A stretch of 11,909 nucleotides of DNA from Chitinophagales bacterium (GCA_020629595.1 JAHDDA010000051.1:1-11909); one strand, 5' to 3'; positions 1-7,591 are shown, numbered from the stretch's first letter. Numbers and translations: made by a program. Notes: generated by a model from the sequence alone, not told the origin.

Positions 1-48
1 AAAGAGTTTTAAAATCTTATTTTTATAAATCCAAAAAATCATCCTTCA

Positions 49-1020
49 TTGCGTGAAGCACAATTCATAAAAAATAAAATTGATACTTGGAAAGAAATTG
101 AAAAGCTAATCAAGTCAAGTTCTGATAATGAAATAACTCCAGATCAATTGGCTAATTATTATATCGACTTATCGGATGATTTAGCGTATGCAAAAACAAA
201 CTATCCTAAAAGTCAGGCAACACAATATGTAAATCAGTTATTGGTAAATTTGCACCAAAAAATTTATAAAAATAAACAAGAACAAAGCAATAGATTTATA
301 AAATTTTGGAAATACGAATTACCCATTGTAGTCTTTGAACAACGATTCAAATTATTACATTCGTTTCTGTTTTTCTTTACATTTGTGTTGATTGGAGCAA
401 TTTCTGAAGCTAATGAAAGTAATTTTTCAAACCTAATTTTGGGCGATTATTACGTGCAAATGACTAAAGAAAATATTGCCAAAGGCGATCCAATGGCAGT
501 ATATAAAGGCGAAAATGAAACGGTTATGTTTTTAGGAATTACCTACAATAATGTTATGGTTTCTTTCAATACATTTGTTGCAGGAGTTTTTCTCTCAGTT
601 GGAACAATTTATATTTTAATGCGAAATGGTATTATGGTGGGTTGTTTTCAATATTTTTTCTACGAAAATGGTGGATTTACTCAAAGTTTACTAACTATTT
701 GGATACATGGAACACTGGAAATATCGGCTATAATTATTGCTGGTGGAGCAGGTTTAGTAGTCGGTAACTCCATATTGTTTCCTGGAACTTTCAAGCGTTT
801 AGATAGCTTTAGAAAGGGTGTTAAAGATGGACTTAAAATAGTAGTAGGTTTGATTCCTATTTTTGTAACAGCAGGTTTTTTAGAGGGATTTGTAACACGC
901 CATACCGAAATGCCAGTTTGGTTGAGCCTTAGTATAATTTTTGGTTCTTTGGCTTTTATAATTTGGTATTTTATAATTTATCCAAGAAAAATTTTTTCAA
1001 AATTTGTAAAAGAAATTTAA
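49..1020 (+). CDS. SpoIIM-family (stage II sporulation protein M-like) integral membrane protein
   Basis: The 323-residue product is a polytopic membrane protein of the SpoIIM/DUF95 family. About 100 soluble residues come first, including a family-typical stretch around 33-72 (YYIDLSDDLAYAKTNYPKSQ). Five hydrophobic segments follow at roughly 102-120, 168-191, 213-240, 261-282 and 290-312. Family marks are IHGTLEISAIIIAGGAGLVVG-like sequence near 219-239 and AGFLEGFVT near 275-283. The start is a TTG; the only upstream in-frame stop is TAA at 10-12 and no ATG or GTG lies between. The resulting N-terminus (MREAQFIKNK) matches how the family usually begins. In Bacteroidota this protein is not about sporulation: it opens a MoxR/DUF58 operon, as here, and is probably part of an inner-membrane complex. 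The next gene begins 3 bp after the stop. Family call is firm; function is unknown. Confidence 0.88.
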   Translation: MREAQFIKNKIDTWKEIEKLIKSSSDNEITPDQLANYYIDLSDDLAYAKTNYPKSQATQYVNQLLVNLHQKIYKNKQEQSNRFIKFWKYELPIVVFEQRFKLLHSFLFFFTFVLIGAISEANESNFSNLILGDYYVQMTKENIAKGDPMAVYKGENETVMFLGITYNNVMVSFNTFVAGVFLSVGTIYILMRNGIMVGCFQYFFYENGGFTQSLLTIWIHGTLEISAIIIAGGAGLVVGNSILFPGTFKRLDSFRKGVKDGLKIVVGLIPIFVTAGFLEGFVTRHTEMPVWLSLSIIFGSLAFIIWYFIIYPRKIFSKFVKEI

Positions 1021-1023
1021 TTA

Positions 1024-1986
1024 ATGGAATACACTAAATTACAATTAGTTCGAGACAGAAATTTTGGTGATTTATTTGATTTGAGCATTGCATTTATCAA
1101 AGAGAATTTTGCACTTTATACCAAAACAATTTTAAGTTGTTTATTGCCATTTTTAGTTGTTGGTGGTTTTTTGTCATTGTTTATGATTTCAGATATTATT
1201 TACTTGATAAGTTTAGAAGATAATCCTGAAAATTTTGATATAAATGCATTTGAACCTACCAAGTTTTTTATTGGTTTTGGTGTAATTGCTATTACATTCT
1301 TTGTTGCCTACATTTTTATAATGACTGTTTCGGCTAAATATGTGCAAATGTATGTTCATGAAAACAACATCCACCAGTTTTCCGTAGGAGAAATTTTAAG
1401 TGCCGCAAAAGGGGAAATTCCTTGGGTTTTAGGGTACATTTTATTTCTTTTTGTAGCAATGATGGTAGGTGTTTTTAGCATTGCACTACTTTTTGGTTTA
1501 ATTGGAAGTGTAATAAATGGAGCTTTTTTAGTTATTCCTGGAATAATTTTATTCATAGTTTTTATGTATGCTTTATACGCCTTAATGTTAATTATCCCTT
1601 TAAAAATGGAACAACCCGAATTGGGCATTTTTGAAGCAATTAGAGAATGTTTTAGATTAATTAAAAACAATTGGTGGAAATGCTTCGGAATGATATTAGT
1701 ATTTAACATTGTTGCAGGTATTGTTTCTTACGTATTTTATATTCCTATGTATGCCATTATATATTCATTTCATTTATTCGATGCTGGATCAATAGCTTAT
1801 TATTTAGGAGCTATTGGCATTGGTGTATTATATGCTTTGGCTATTGCATCAACTTTTTATGTTTACTTAGTAATTTCAATTGTTTTTTATAGCTTATACG
1901 ATAAATTAAGCAACCAAAGTATTTTAGAGCAAATAGAAACTATTGGAACAAATTACGATGAAGCAGATGGTTTAGAAAGTATTTAA
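1024..1986 (+). CDS. Polytopic membrane protein of the MoxR/DUF58 operon, function unknown
   Basis: A 320-residue protein with about six or seven hydrophobic segments, near 33-60, 81-104, 135-160, 164-192, 217-247 and 257-290. The N-terminal ~30 residues and a ~30-residue acidic tail lie outside the membrane. A basic loop just before the fifth segment (FRLIKNNWWKCFG, about 210-222) and a tail of the form SLYDKLSNQSILEQIETIG are typical of uncharacterised proteins found after SpoIIM-like genes in Bacteroidota, sometimes labelled as glycerophosphodiester phosphodiesterase membrane-domain-like. No catalytic motif is visible. The ATG start follows the upstream stop by 3 bp, so the two genes are very likely co-transcribed and their products may assemble together. 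The assignment rests on topology and context rather than a named domain. Confidence 0.85.
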   Translation: MEYTKLQLVRDRNFGDLFDLSIAFIKENFALYTKTILSCLLPFLVVGGFLSLFMISDIIYLISLEDNPENFDINAFEPTKFFIGFGVIAITFFVAYIFIMTVSAKYVQMYVHENNIHQFSVGEILSAAKGEIPWVLGYILFLFVAMMVGVFSIALLFGLIGSVINGAFLVIPGIILFIVFMYALYALMLIIPLKMEQPELGIFEAIRECFRLIKNNWWKCFGMILVFNIVAGIVSYVFYIPMYAIIYSFHLFDAGSIAYYLGAIGIGVLYALAIASTFYVYLVISIVFYSLYDKLSNQSILEQIETIGTNYDEADGLESI

Positions 1987-1993
1987 TTAAAGG

Positions 1994-2075
1994 TTATCAC
2001 GATTTTTTTCGTAAGGACTGCAATACGCCCCTACACATAAACGACAGATGAAATGTACCATAAAAATCGTGATAA
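1994..2075. repeat. 82-bp element with perfect 14-bp terminal inverted repeats
   Basis: TTATCACGATTTTT (1994-2007) is the exact reverse complement of AAAAATCGTGATAA (2062-2075). The 54-bp interior is richer in G+C than its surroundings. On the minus strand it holds TGTAGGGGCGTATTGCAG, which resembles one half of REP-like palindromes I recall from Bacteroidota intergenic regions (memory, not searched). The element fills nearly all of the 101-bp gap between two operon genes. It could be a small non-autonomous mobile element (MITE or REP-like) or a transcript hairpin that modulates expression of the four downstream genes. No target-site duplication is obvious. Confidence 0.7.
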
Positions 2076-2087
2076 AGTCTATTGTTA

Positions 2088-2843
2088 ATGATAAAATTAG
2101 ATCGAAATATAAAAGTTAAGGTAGTTGGTATTTTGTTATTATTTACTGTGTTTTCATTTAGCCTATTAGCTGGTGGAGATATAGAAATTCTACACGAAGA
2201 ATATAGACATTTCGATACCGAAAAAATAGAACAATTACAAAAACAAAGCGATTTCAGTTACTTCGATAAATCTGAAATTTACAGTTTCTGGGAATGGTTA
2301 GGAGATAAAGTAAATAGTTTTTTTAATTGGCTTTTTAGCTTTTTTGAAAGTGAAGACGAGGAAAGTAATAGTTTTAACTTTTTTGCTTGGATTCCTTATA
2401 TAATTGCCGCCTTAGGAATTTTCTTTATCATAACCAATATTTCAGGAATTGAGTTTTCAACTATATTTTCTAAGAAGCACGATTTAAAAGAAGATATTTT
2501 TGATGAAATTTTAGATGAAAATATCAACGAACTTAATTTTGAAGAGCTAATTGCCAAAAATATACAAGATAAAAATTATCGTTATCTCATAAGGTTGTAT
2601 TATTTACAAGCCTTAAAACAATTAAGTGATAAAAACTTAATTGATTGGCAAAATTATAAGACAAACAGAGAATATTTTTACGAAATTGAAAATGAAAGAA
2701 CTAAACATTCATTTGGAGAAATAACCAAATTATTCAATTATGTTTGGTATGGACATTTTGAAATAAGTGAAGAAAATTACAAAGATTTTGAACAACAATT
2801 TACTAATTTTTCAAATTCATTAAATCAAAAACAACTTGCTTAA
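2088..2843 (+). CDS. DUF4129 domain-containing membrane protein
   Basis: The product is 251 residues from the ATG at 2088. A TTG 6 bp upstream (2082) is in frame, but the ATG gives a clean signal-like N-terminus. The hydrophobic N-terminal stretch is at 10-28, followed by a predicted periplasmic part (30-98) with aromatic-rich sequence, a transmembrane helix (99-118), an acidic linker, and a cytoplasmic DUF4129 domain at about 166-242. DUF4129 hallmarks are visible: YYLQALKQLSDKNLIDWQ, then KTNREYFYEI and YVWYGHFEISEENYKDF. This domain commonly accompanies DUF58/MoxR or transglutaminase-like genes and has no assigned activity. The gene follows the 82-bp inverted-repeat element and overlaps the next gene by 8 bp, which suggests translational coupling. 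Confidence 0.87.
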   Translation: MIKLDRNIKVKVVGILLLFTVFSFSLLAGGDIEILHEEYRHFDTEKIEQLQKQSDFSYFDKSEIYSFWEWLGDKVNSFFNWLFSFFESEDEESNSFNFFAWIPYIIAALGIFFIITNISGIEFSTIFSKKHDLKEDIFDEILDENINELNFEELIAKNIQDKNYRYLIRLYYLQALKQLSDKNLIDWQNYKTNREYFYEIENERTKHSFGEITKLFNYVWYGHFEISEENYKDFEQQFTNFSNSLNQKQLA

Positions 2844-4071
2844 AGGAAAAATTCCATATATAACCTTTGCCTTAGGCGTGCTGCTTATTACGTTTATGGA
2901 ATTATCTAAGCCTAAAAAATTTAATTGGTCACAGACTTTTTCTAATACCGACAAAAATCCCTATGGAGCTTTTGCTACTTTTGAATTGCTTAAAGATATT
3001 TTTCCCAAAGACTCACTACGCACTAATAAAACAAGTTTTTTTGATTTAGCTTACGAAAGTGAGAATAGCTTAATGTTTCCACCAAATTCTAATGTAATAG
3101 TTATTAATAATGTAGTTGCACAAAATGAATTAACAACTGCAACAAACGAAGGAATGAATCAACTTGAGTTGAATAAACTATTGGATTATGTTGCCAAAGG
3201 AGGAACAGCTTTTATTGCTACCAAATCGTTTGGTAAAAAGTTGCCCGATACACTTGATTTTAAAATTAATCTAAAACAATATGCTTATGATGAGTTAAAA
3301 GATTCTAGTGTTTACACTTTTCAAAATGAAAAAGAATGGCAAATGTCTTCCAAATTTGTTTTTTCTGTTTTCGATTCTATTAAAAATGAAAATGCCAACA
3401 TTTTGGCTTGTTTCAATAATGAACCAACACTTATTGAATTACCATTTCAAGAAGGTAAATTTTTATTGAGTACCACGCCCAAATTGTATTCAAATTATTT
3501 TATTCTTAAAAAAGACAGTTTAGAAAATCAGCCCTATTTACTAGCCGAAAAAACATTTAATTTACTCCCCAACAGGCTTACTTATTGGGATGAATATTAC
3601 AAAAAAGGTAGCCAAGACCAATTAAAAGATAAAAGTGTATTGTATTACGTTTTATCTCAACCAGCATTGAGATGGGCAATTTACACAGGAGTTTTTACAC
3701 TTTTAATTCTAACTTTTGTAAAATCAAAGCGTTTACAAAATGCCATTCCAATAGTAGAACCCGAAAAAAACTTAGAGCAAGATTTTGCCGAAACAATAGG
3801 AATGTTGTATAACAATAAGGCAGACCATACAGATATTGCCAAAAAGAAAGTAGTTTATTGGAAAGAATATGTACGTTCAAAATACCACATAAGCACCAGT
3901 AATATCAACAAAGATTTTGAAAAAAGATTACAAGCCAAAACCAATTTTGATAATAGGTTAATAAGCGAATTAGTAACACAAATAAAGCAAGTAAGTGGTG
4001 CAAAAAGTTTGAATAAAGAGTATTTAATTAAATTCAATAAAAACTTAGAACAATTTTATAAAAAAGAGTAA
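2836..4071 (+). CDS. DUF4350 domain-containing membrane-anchored protein
   Basis: A 411-residue protein with an N-terminal hydrophobic anchor (about 5-21), then the DUF4350 region. That region begins with FNWSQTFSNTDKNPYGAFAT at about 29-48, a stretch typical of the family. A predicted extracytoplasmic domain runs to about 270 and resembles the Rossmann-like fold of GATase-like ABC-transporter accessory proteins (IVINNVV and LLDYVAKGGTAFIA). A second transmembrane helix lies at 275-297, followed by a ~110-residue basic helical tail inside the cell. The start is a TTG within the last codons of the DUF4129 gene. It is the only usable start after an in-frame TAA at 2821-2823, and MLKGKIPYITFALGVLLIT fits an anchor. 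Position between DUF4129 and MoxR matches the usual Bacteroidota order. Function is unknown. Confidence 0.86.
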   Translation: MLKGKIPYITFALGVLLITFMELSKPKKFNWSQTFSNTDKNPYGAFATFELLKDIFPKDSLRTNKTSFFDLAYESENSLMFPPNSNVIVINNVVAQNELTTATNEGMNQLELNKLLDYVAKGGTAFIATKSFGKKLPDTLDFKINLKQYAYDELKDSSVYTFQNEKEWQMSSKFVFSVFDSIKNENANILACFNNEPTLIELPFQEGKFLLSTTPKLYSNYFILKKDSLENQPYLLAEKTFNLLPNRLTYWDEYYKKGSQDQLKDKSVLYYVLSQPALRWAIYTGVFTLLILTFVKSKRLQNAIPIVEPEKNLEQDFAETIGMLYNNKADHTDIAKKKVVYWKEYVRSKYHISTSNINKDFEKRLQAKTNFDNRLISELVTQIKQVSGAKSLNKEYLIKFNKNLEQFYKKE

Positions 4072-4074
4072 TTT

Positions 4075-4107
4075 CCTTATTCCCAATTACCATTACCTTT
4101 TACCTAA
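4075..4107. repeat. TTACC word-repeat tract before the MoxR gene
   Basis: The 48-bp gap between the DUF4350 stop and the MoxR start contains ATTCCCAATTACCATTACC followed by TTTTACCTAA. The short word TTACC thus occurs three times in about 20 bp. It resembles two other word-like intergenic tracts in this window (5153-5213 and 9806-9883). No coding potential or convincing promoter is visible. Confidence 0.45.
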
Positions 4108-4119
4108 TTTTAAATAAAT

Positions 4120-5142
4120 ATGGAAAACGAAAATCCAGAATTAGAATCATTACAACCTTTAGAACCAGAAAATAATAATTTTCAGGCTAGAATAGATTTG
4201 AGTAAATTACAAAATGCTACACAACAAATTCGTTCTGAATTAGCAAAATTTATTATTGGAAAAGAATCAACCATTGATTTAATGCTGGTTAGTCTTTTAA
4301 GTGGAGGGCATATTTTGTTGGAAGGAGTGCCGGGAGTTGCCAAAACTTTAATAGCAAAATTGTTAGCCAAAACCATCAATTCCGATTTTTCTCGTATTCA
4401 GTTTACGCCAGATTTAATGCCTTCCGATATTTTGGGAACGTCTATTTTTAATATGCAAAAATCAGCATTCGATTTTAAAAAAGGACCTATTTTTTCAAAC
4501 ATAGTTTTAATTGACGAAATAAACCGTTCGCCAGCTAAAACGCAAGCCGCTTTGTTTGAAGTTATGGAAGAACGACAAGTGAGCATTGAAGGAATGGAAT
4601 TTAAAATGGATTTTCCGTTTATGGTTATTGCCACACAAAACCCAATTGATCAAGAAGGAACATACAGATTACCCGAAGCCCAATTGGATCGTTTTATGTT
4701 TAAAATAATTGTTGATTATCCCAATTTAGAAGAAGAAATAGAAATAATAACTCGTTTCCACGAATTGAAAAACAAGGTTGATTTAAATAAAATTAACTCG
4801 TTTTTACAAAAAGAAGCCTTAAAAGAATACCAAGAAGCCGTTGCCGAAATTCATATAGAACCAAAGCTAATAAAATACATAGCCGAAATAGTAAACGCCA
4901 CCCGAAATTCGGGCGATTTATATATTGGAGCATCGCCAAGAGCAAGTTTAGCCATTTTACAAGCAAGCAAGGCTTATGCTGCTATTCAAAATAGAGATTT
5001 TGTAACACCTGGCGATATTCAATATGTGGCAAAACCAGTTTTAAATCACAGAGTTATTTTATCTGCCGAAAAAGAAATGGAAGGATTATCAACTACTGAA
5101 ATTATTAATTCATTGATTCAAAAAATTGAAGTTCCAAGATAA
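4120..5142 (+). CDS. MoxR-family AAA+ ATPase
   Basis: A 340-residue cytoplasmic AAA+ ATPase of the MoxR branch (AAA_3 plus lid). Visible motifs are Walker A GVPGVAKT (69-76), Walker B IVLIDEINR (128-136), sensor 1 ATQNP (171-175), the arginine-finger region PEAQLDRF (185-192) and sensor 2 GASPRAS (270-276). All catalytic positions are present and length is normal for the family. The first ~28 residues are acidic and of low complexity. MoxR ATPases form hexamers that act as chaperones or remodellers on vWA-domain partners; the DUF58 gene directly downstream is the expected partner. The ATG start is preceded by an A-rich leader without a Shine-Dalgarno site. This is the operon gene whose biochemical role is clearest, though its substrate is unknown. 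Confidence 0.96.
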   Translation: MENENPELESLQPLEPENNNFQARIDLSKLQNATQQIRSELAKFIIGKESTIDLMLVSLLSGGHILLEGVPGVAKTLIAKLLAKTINSDFSRIQFTPDLMPSDILGTSIFNMQKSAFDFKKGPIFSNIVLIDEINRSPAKTQAALFEVMEERQVSIEGMEFKMDFPFMVIATQNPIDQEGTYRLPEAQLDRFMFKIIVDYPNLEEEIEIITRFHELKNKVDLNKINSFLQKEALKEYQEAVAEIHIEPKLIKYIAEIVNATRNSGDLYIGASPRASLAILQASKAYAAIQNRDFVTPGDIQYVAKPVLNHRVILSAEKEMEGLSTTEIINSLIQKIEVPR

Positions 5143-5152
5143 AATCAACTCC

Positions 5153-5199
5153 CATCTATCATCTAACATTTCTTGGTGGTATTTGATAGATGATAGATG
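5153..5199. repeat. 13-bp perfect inverted repeat (hairpin) in the MoxR-DUF58 gap
   Basis: CATCTATCATCTA (5153-5165) is the exact reverse complement of TAGATGATAGATG (5187-5199), with a 21-nt loop. The motif GATAGATG occurs three times on the plus strand between 5185 and 5213, and the third copy supplies the DUF58 start codon. The hairpin lacks a following T-run, so it does not look like a terminator. In the polycistronic transcript it would sit just ahead of the DUF58 start and could affect translation or mRNA stability. Confidence 0.65.
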
Positions 5200-5210
5200 T
5201 TAAATGATAG

Positions 5211-6536
5211 ATGAAAAACTTATTTTTAACAAACAACTTTTTTATAGCACTTATAATTATTATAGTGTTATTTGTGCTAGCATACATTTTTCCAGCAATA
5301 ATGTTTGTACCACAGTTGTTGTTATTTGCCTTTGTTTGTGTGTTTATTGCCGATTTAATTTTATTATTCAATGTAGAAAAAGGAATAACCGCCAAACGCA
5401 ATCTTTCAGAAAAATTAAGCGTTGGCGATGAAAATAAAATTGCATTAAAACTCAAGAATTTTTATAAATTTCCAGCAAAAGTTGAAGTAATAGACGAAGT
5501 GCCTATTCAGTTTCAAGTACGAGATACGCAATTTGAAACCACAGTTCAACCTTTAAAAGAATCGAGTATAAATTACACACTTCGACCAGTAAAAAGAGGT
5601 AATTATATTTTTAATTGCATTAATGTTTTTGTAACTGGAAAATTGCAATTAGCCAAAAGAAAATTTGTATTTGAAGCCAATAGAGCAATTCCCGTTTATC
5701 CATCAATAATTCAAATGCACAAATATGAATTATTGGCATTTGTAAAACAAAGCCCCGAATTGGGATTAAAAAAATTAAGAAGAATTGGCGTAAGCAGTGA
5801 GTTTGAGCAAATAAAAGAATATGCCATTGGCAACGATATAAGAACCATAAATTGGAAAGCGACTGCCCGTAAAAACCAATTAATGGTAAACCAATACGAA
5901 GATGAAAAATCACAACATATTTATAATTTTCTAGATAAAGGAAGGTTAATGCGTTCGCCTTTTAACGAAATGACTTTGTTGGATTATGCTATAAATACCA
6001 GCTTGGTAATGAGCAATATCATTATTAAAAAGCAAGATAAAATTGGTTATTTAAGTTTCAACCACAAGGTAAACAATTTTATAAAACCCGATAATAAACC
6101 CAAGCAATTAAAACTGATTTTAGAAACCTTGTATAAAGAAGAAACCAACTTTTTAGAAAGTAATTTTAGTAAATTATATGCTTTTACTCGCCGAAATATT
6201 AAGCGTAGAAGTTTGCTAATGTTTTACACCAATTTTTCTAGCCTAAATAGTATGAAAAGGCAATTACCTTATTTGCGTTTGCTCAATAAACAACATTTAT
6301 TGGTGGTTATTTTCTTTAAAAATGCCGAATTAGAACATACAGCTTTAACTAAAAAAGCCAAAACTTTAGAAGATATTTACTTAAATACAATTGCTGAAAA
6401 ATTTGGTTACGAAAAACGCCAAATTGTAAAAGAATTAAATAAAAATGGTATTCAAACAATATTAACTACACCCGAAAACTTGAATATTAACACAATTAAC
6501 AAATACTTAGAGTTGAAGGGTAGGGGAATGATATGA
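5211..6536 (+). CDS. DUF58 (vWA-like) domain-containing membrane protein
   Basis: A 441-residue protein with two adjacent transmembrane helices at the N-terminus (about 10-30 and 33-53), a beta-rich middle region (about 60-160), and the DUF58 core. The core hallmark runs over about 196-245: SSEFEQIKEYAIGNDIRTIN, then WKATARKNQLMVNQYE and FLDKGRLM. The C-terminal half continues as a vWA-like alpha/beta domain. DUF58 proteins are the standard partners of MoxR ATPases, so this product probably anchors the ATPase to the membrane complex. The ATG start lies in a GATAGATG repeat. Out-of-frame ATGs at 5190, 5197 and 5204 precede it, and the reading frame opened at 5197 stops across the start codon (ATGA). 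It is the last gene of the operon, followed by a hairpin terminator. Confidence 0.93.
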   Translation: MKNLFLTNNFFIALIIIIVLFVLAYIFPAIMFVPQLLLFAFVCVFIADLILLFNVEKGITAKRNLSEKLSVGDENKIALKLKNFYKFPAKVEVIDEVPIQFQVRDTQFETTVQPLKESSINYTLRPVKRGNYIFNCINVFVTGKLQLAKRKFVFEANRAIPVYPSIIQMHKYELLAFVKQSPELGLKKLRRIGVSSEFEQIKEYAIGNDIRTINWKATARKNQLMVNQYEDEKSQHIYNFLDKGRLMRSPFNEMTLLDYAINTSLVMSNIIIKKQDKIGYLSFNHKVNNFIKPDNKPKQLKLILETLYKEETNFLESNFSKLYAFTRRNIKRRSLLMFYTNFSSLNSMKRQLPYLRLLNKQHLLVVIFFKNAELEHTALTKKAKTLEDIYLNTIAEKFGYEKRQIVKELNKNGIQTILTTPENLNINTINKYLELKGRGMI

Positions 6537-6558
6537 TTTAGAATAAATGATAGAACAG

Positions 6559-6626
6559 TTTATTATAAAAAAAGACCACACTTTAAAAAAGCGTAGTCTT
6601 TGAATTACTGTTTATTTTATAATAAA
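6559..6626. terminator. Nested hairpin between convergent genes, probable bidirectional terminator
   Basis: Outer arms TTTATTATAAAA (6559-6570) and TTTTATAATAAA (6615-6626) are perfect reverse complements. Directly inside them, AAAGACCACAC (6571-6581) pairs with GCGTAGTCTTT (6591-6601) with two mismatches around a loop rich in A. The structure fills the gap between the DUF58 stop and the stop of the minus-strand lipoprotein gene. A/T-rich runs flank the stem on both strands, as expected for a terminator shared by converging transcripts. Confidence 0.7.
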
Positions 6627-7496
6627 TTAAAACTTACCATTATCATTTTTCCATTCAGATTTAGCAGGAATTGGCTCAATTACATCCCAGTGTTCTACAA
6701 CTAATCCATCTTCAATACGGAATAAATCGTAAAAAGCAACATGATCACCTTTCCCAAATTTACCTTCACTTATTGATAAAACAAAGTTACCTTCACCAAG
6801 CACTTTATGAACCTTATGATATTCCATCACTAATCCATTTTCTGCAAAATATTTTAAAGCGGCTCCTAAACCTTCTAAACCATCAGCAACACCAGAGTTA
6901 TGTTGTATATATTTTTCAGGACTAATGTATGAGGTTAGTGTTTCCATTTTTCCGTTTAGGAAAATATCATTTAACATTCCTTCTACGTGCTTTTTGTTTG
7001 CTTCAGTTTTATCTAAATCAGTAATTTCAGTTGTACCATCAAACTGCGTTCGTCCGCTTGGGTTTGGAGGTGTAATTTCTGCTAAGTTATCCCAATGTTC
7101 AACAATTAAACCATCTTCAAACCTAAATACATCAAAGCCAACTTTAGGACCAAAAAAGTCATATTCAGTATGTGTAAATACAAAATTACCATCTTGGAAA
7201 GCTCTAACCACATTTGATTTAAACCCTTGTGGAGGTGCGTGTTGCATTACTTCACCAAAGCCTGCTAAGCCATCACCAACAGCTAAGTTATGCTGTACGT
7301 ATTTGTTGGGATTAATGTAAGAAATAGGCGTTTTATCGCCAGTATTGAAGCTGTTTAAAAGTGCTACTACTTTTTCTTTGTTTGATAATTCCATTGTATC
7401 AGATTTTTTTGAAGTTACTGTTTCCTTTACTTTTTTGTTACAACTAACCAAAGTAATTGCCACAAGTAGAAACATAAATAGTGATATTCTTTTCAT
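6627..7496 (-). CDS. Lipoprotein with two tandem SnoaL/NTF2-like domains
   Basis: A 289-residue protein with a type II signal peptide: MKRISLFMFLLVAITLVSC, cleavage before Cys19. After a short charged linker come two homologous SnoaL-like domains (about 38-155 and 165-289). Paired landmarks prove the duplication: YINPNKYVQHN against YISPEKYIQHN, DGNFVFT against EGNFVLS, and FEDGLIVEHWD against IEDGLVVEHWD. Both copies keep the QHN and EHWD residues that face the pocket in this fold. SnoaL-like relatives act on small hydrophobic substrates, but many are non-catalytic, so the substrate and activity here are unknown. A lipid anchor places it in the periplasm or at the outer membrane. It lies 95 bp downstream of an AraC regulator on the same strand and probably has its own promoter. 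Annotation as a SnoaL-like predicted aldol-condensation or ester cyclase protein would be common. Confidence 0.9.
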   Translation of the reverse strand: MKRISLFMFLLVAITLVSCNKKVKETVTSKKSDTMELSNKEKVVALLNSFNTGDKTPISYINPNKYVQHNLAVGDGLAGFGEVMQHAPPQGFKSNVVRAFQDGNFVFTHTEYDFFGPKVGFDVFRFEDGLIVEHWDNLAEITPPNPSGRTQFDGTTEITDLDKTEANKKHVEGMLNDIFLNGKMETLTSYISPEKYIQHNSGVADGLEGLGAALKYFAENGLVMEYHKVHKVLGEGNFVLSISEGKFGKGDHVAFYDLFRIEDGLVVEHWDVIEPIPAKSEWKNDNGKF

Positions 7497-7591
7497 AATA
7501 AATTGAATGATTAATTATATCACAAATTTCAATTGTTAAATGATAAACAGTAATATATAAAAAAGCAGAAAGACTGTAAAAATGGGAAAAA

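Noticed and set aside
1..48. Possible end or start of an RDD-family gene that often neighbours SpoIIM-like genes in Bacteroidota
   Set aside because: Only 48 bases are available and none of the short open stretches on either strand resembles an RDD terminus.
2082..2087. TTG at 2082 as start of the DUF4129 gene
   Set aside because: An ATG two codons later (2088) gives the same signal-like N-terminus and is the more usual start.
4094..4101. TACCTTTT upstream of the MoxR gene as a -7 promoter box
   Set aside because: It lacks the final G of TAnnTTTG, has no -33 box, and lies in a TTACC word tract, so the match is probably incidental.
5204..5431. 75-codon plus-strand frame overlapping the DUF58 start
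   Set aside because: It is out of frame with the clearly conserved DUF58 protein, Cys-rich and family-less. It exists because of the repeated GATAGATG words.
6671..7320. Two plus-strand open frames opposite the SnoaL-like lipoprotein gene
   Set aside because: They are antisense shadows; the minus-strand product has a lipobox and two clear homologous domains.
7523..7530. GAAATTTG on the minus strand as promoter box for the SnoaL-like lipoprotein gene
   Set aside because: One mismatch in the key TA and no -33 box. It is placed plausibly 27 bp from the start but is too weak to list as a feature.
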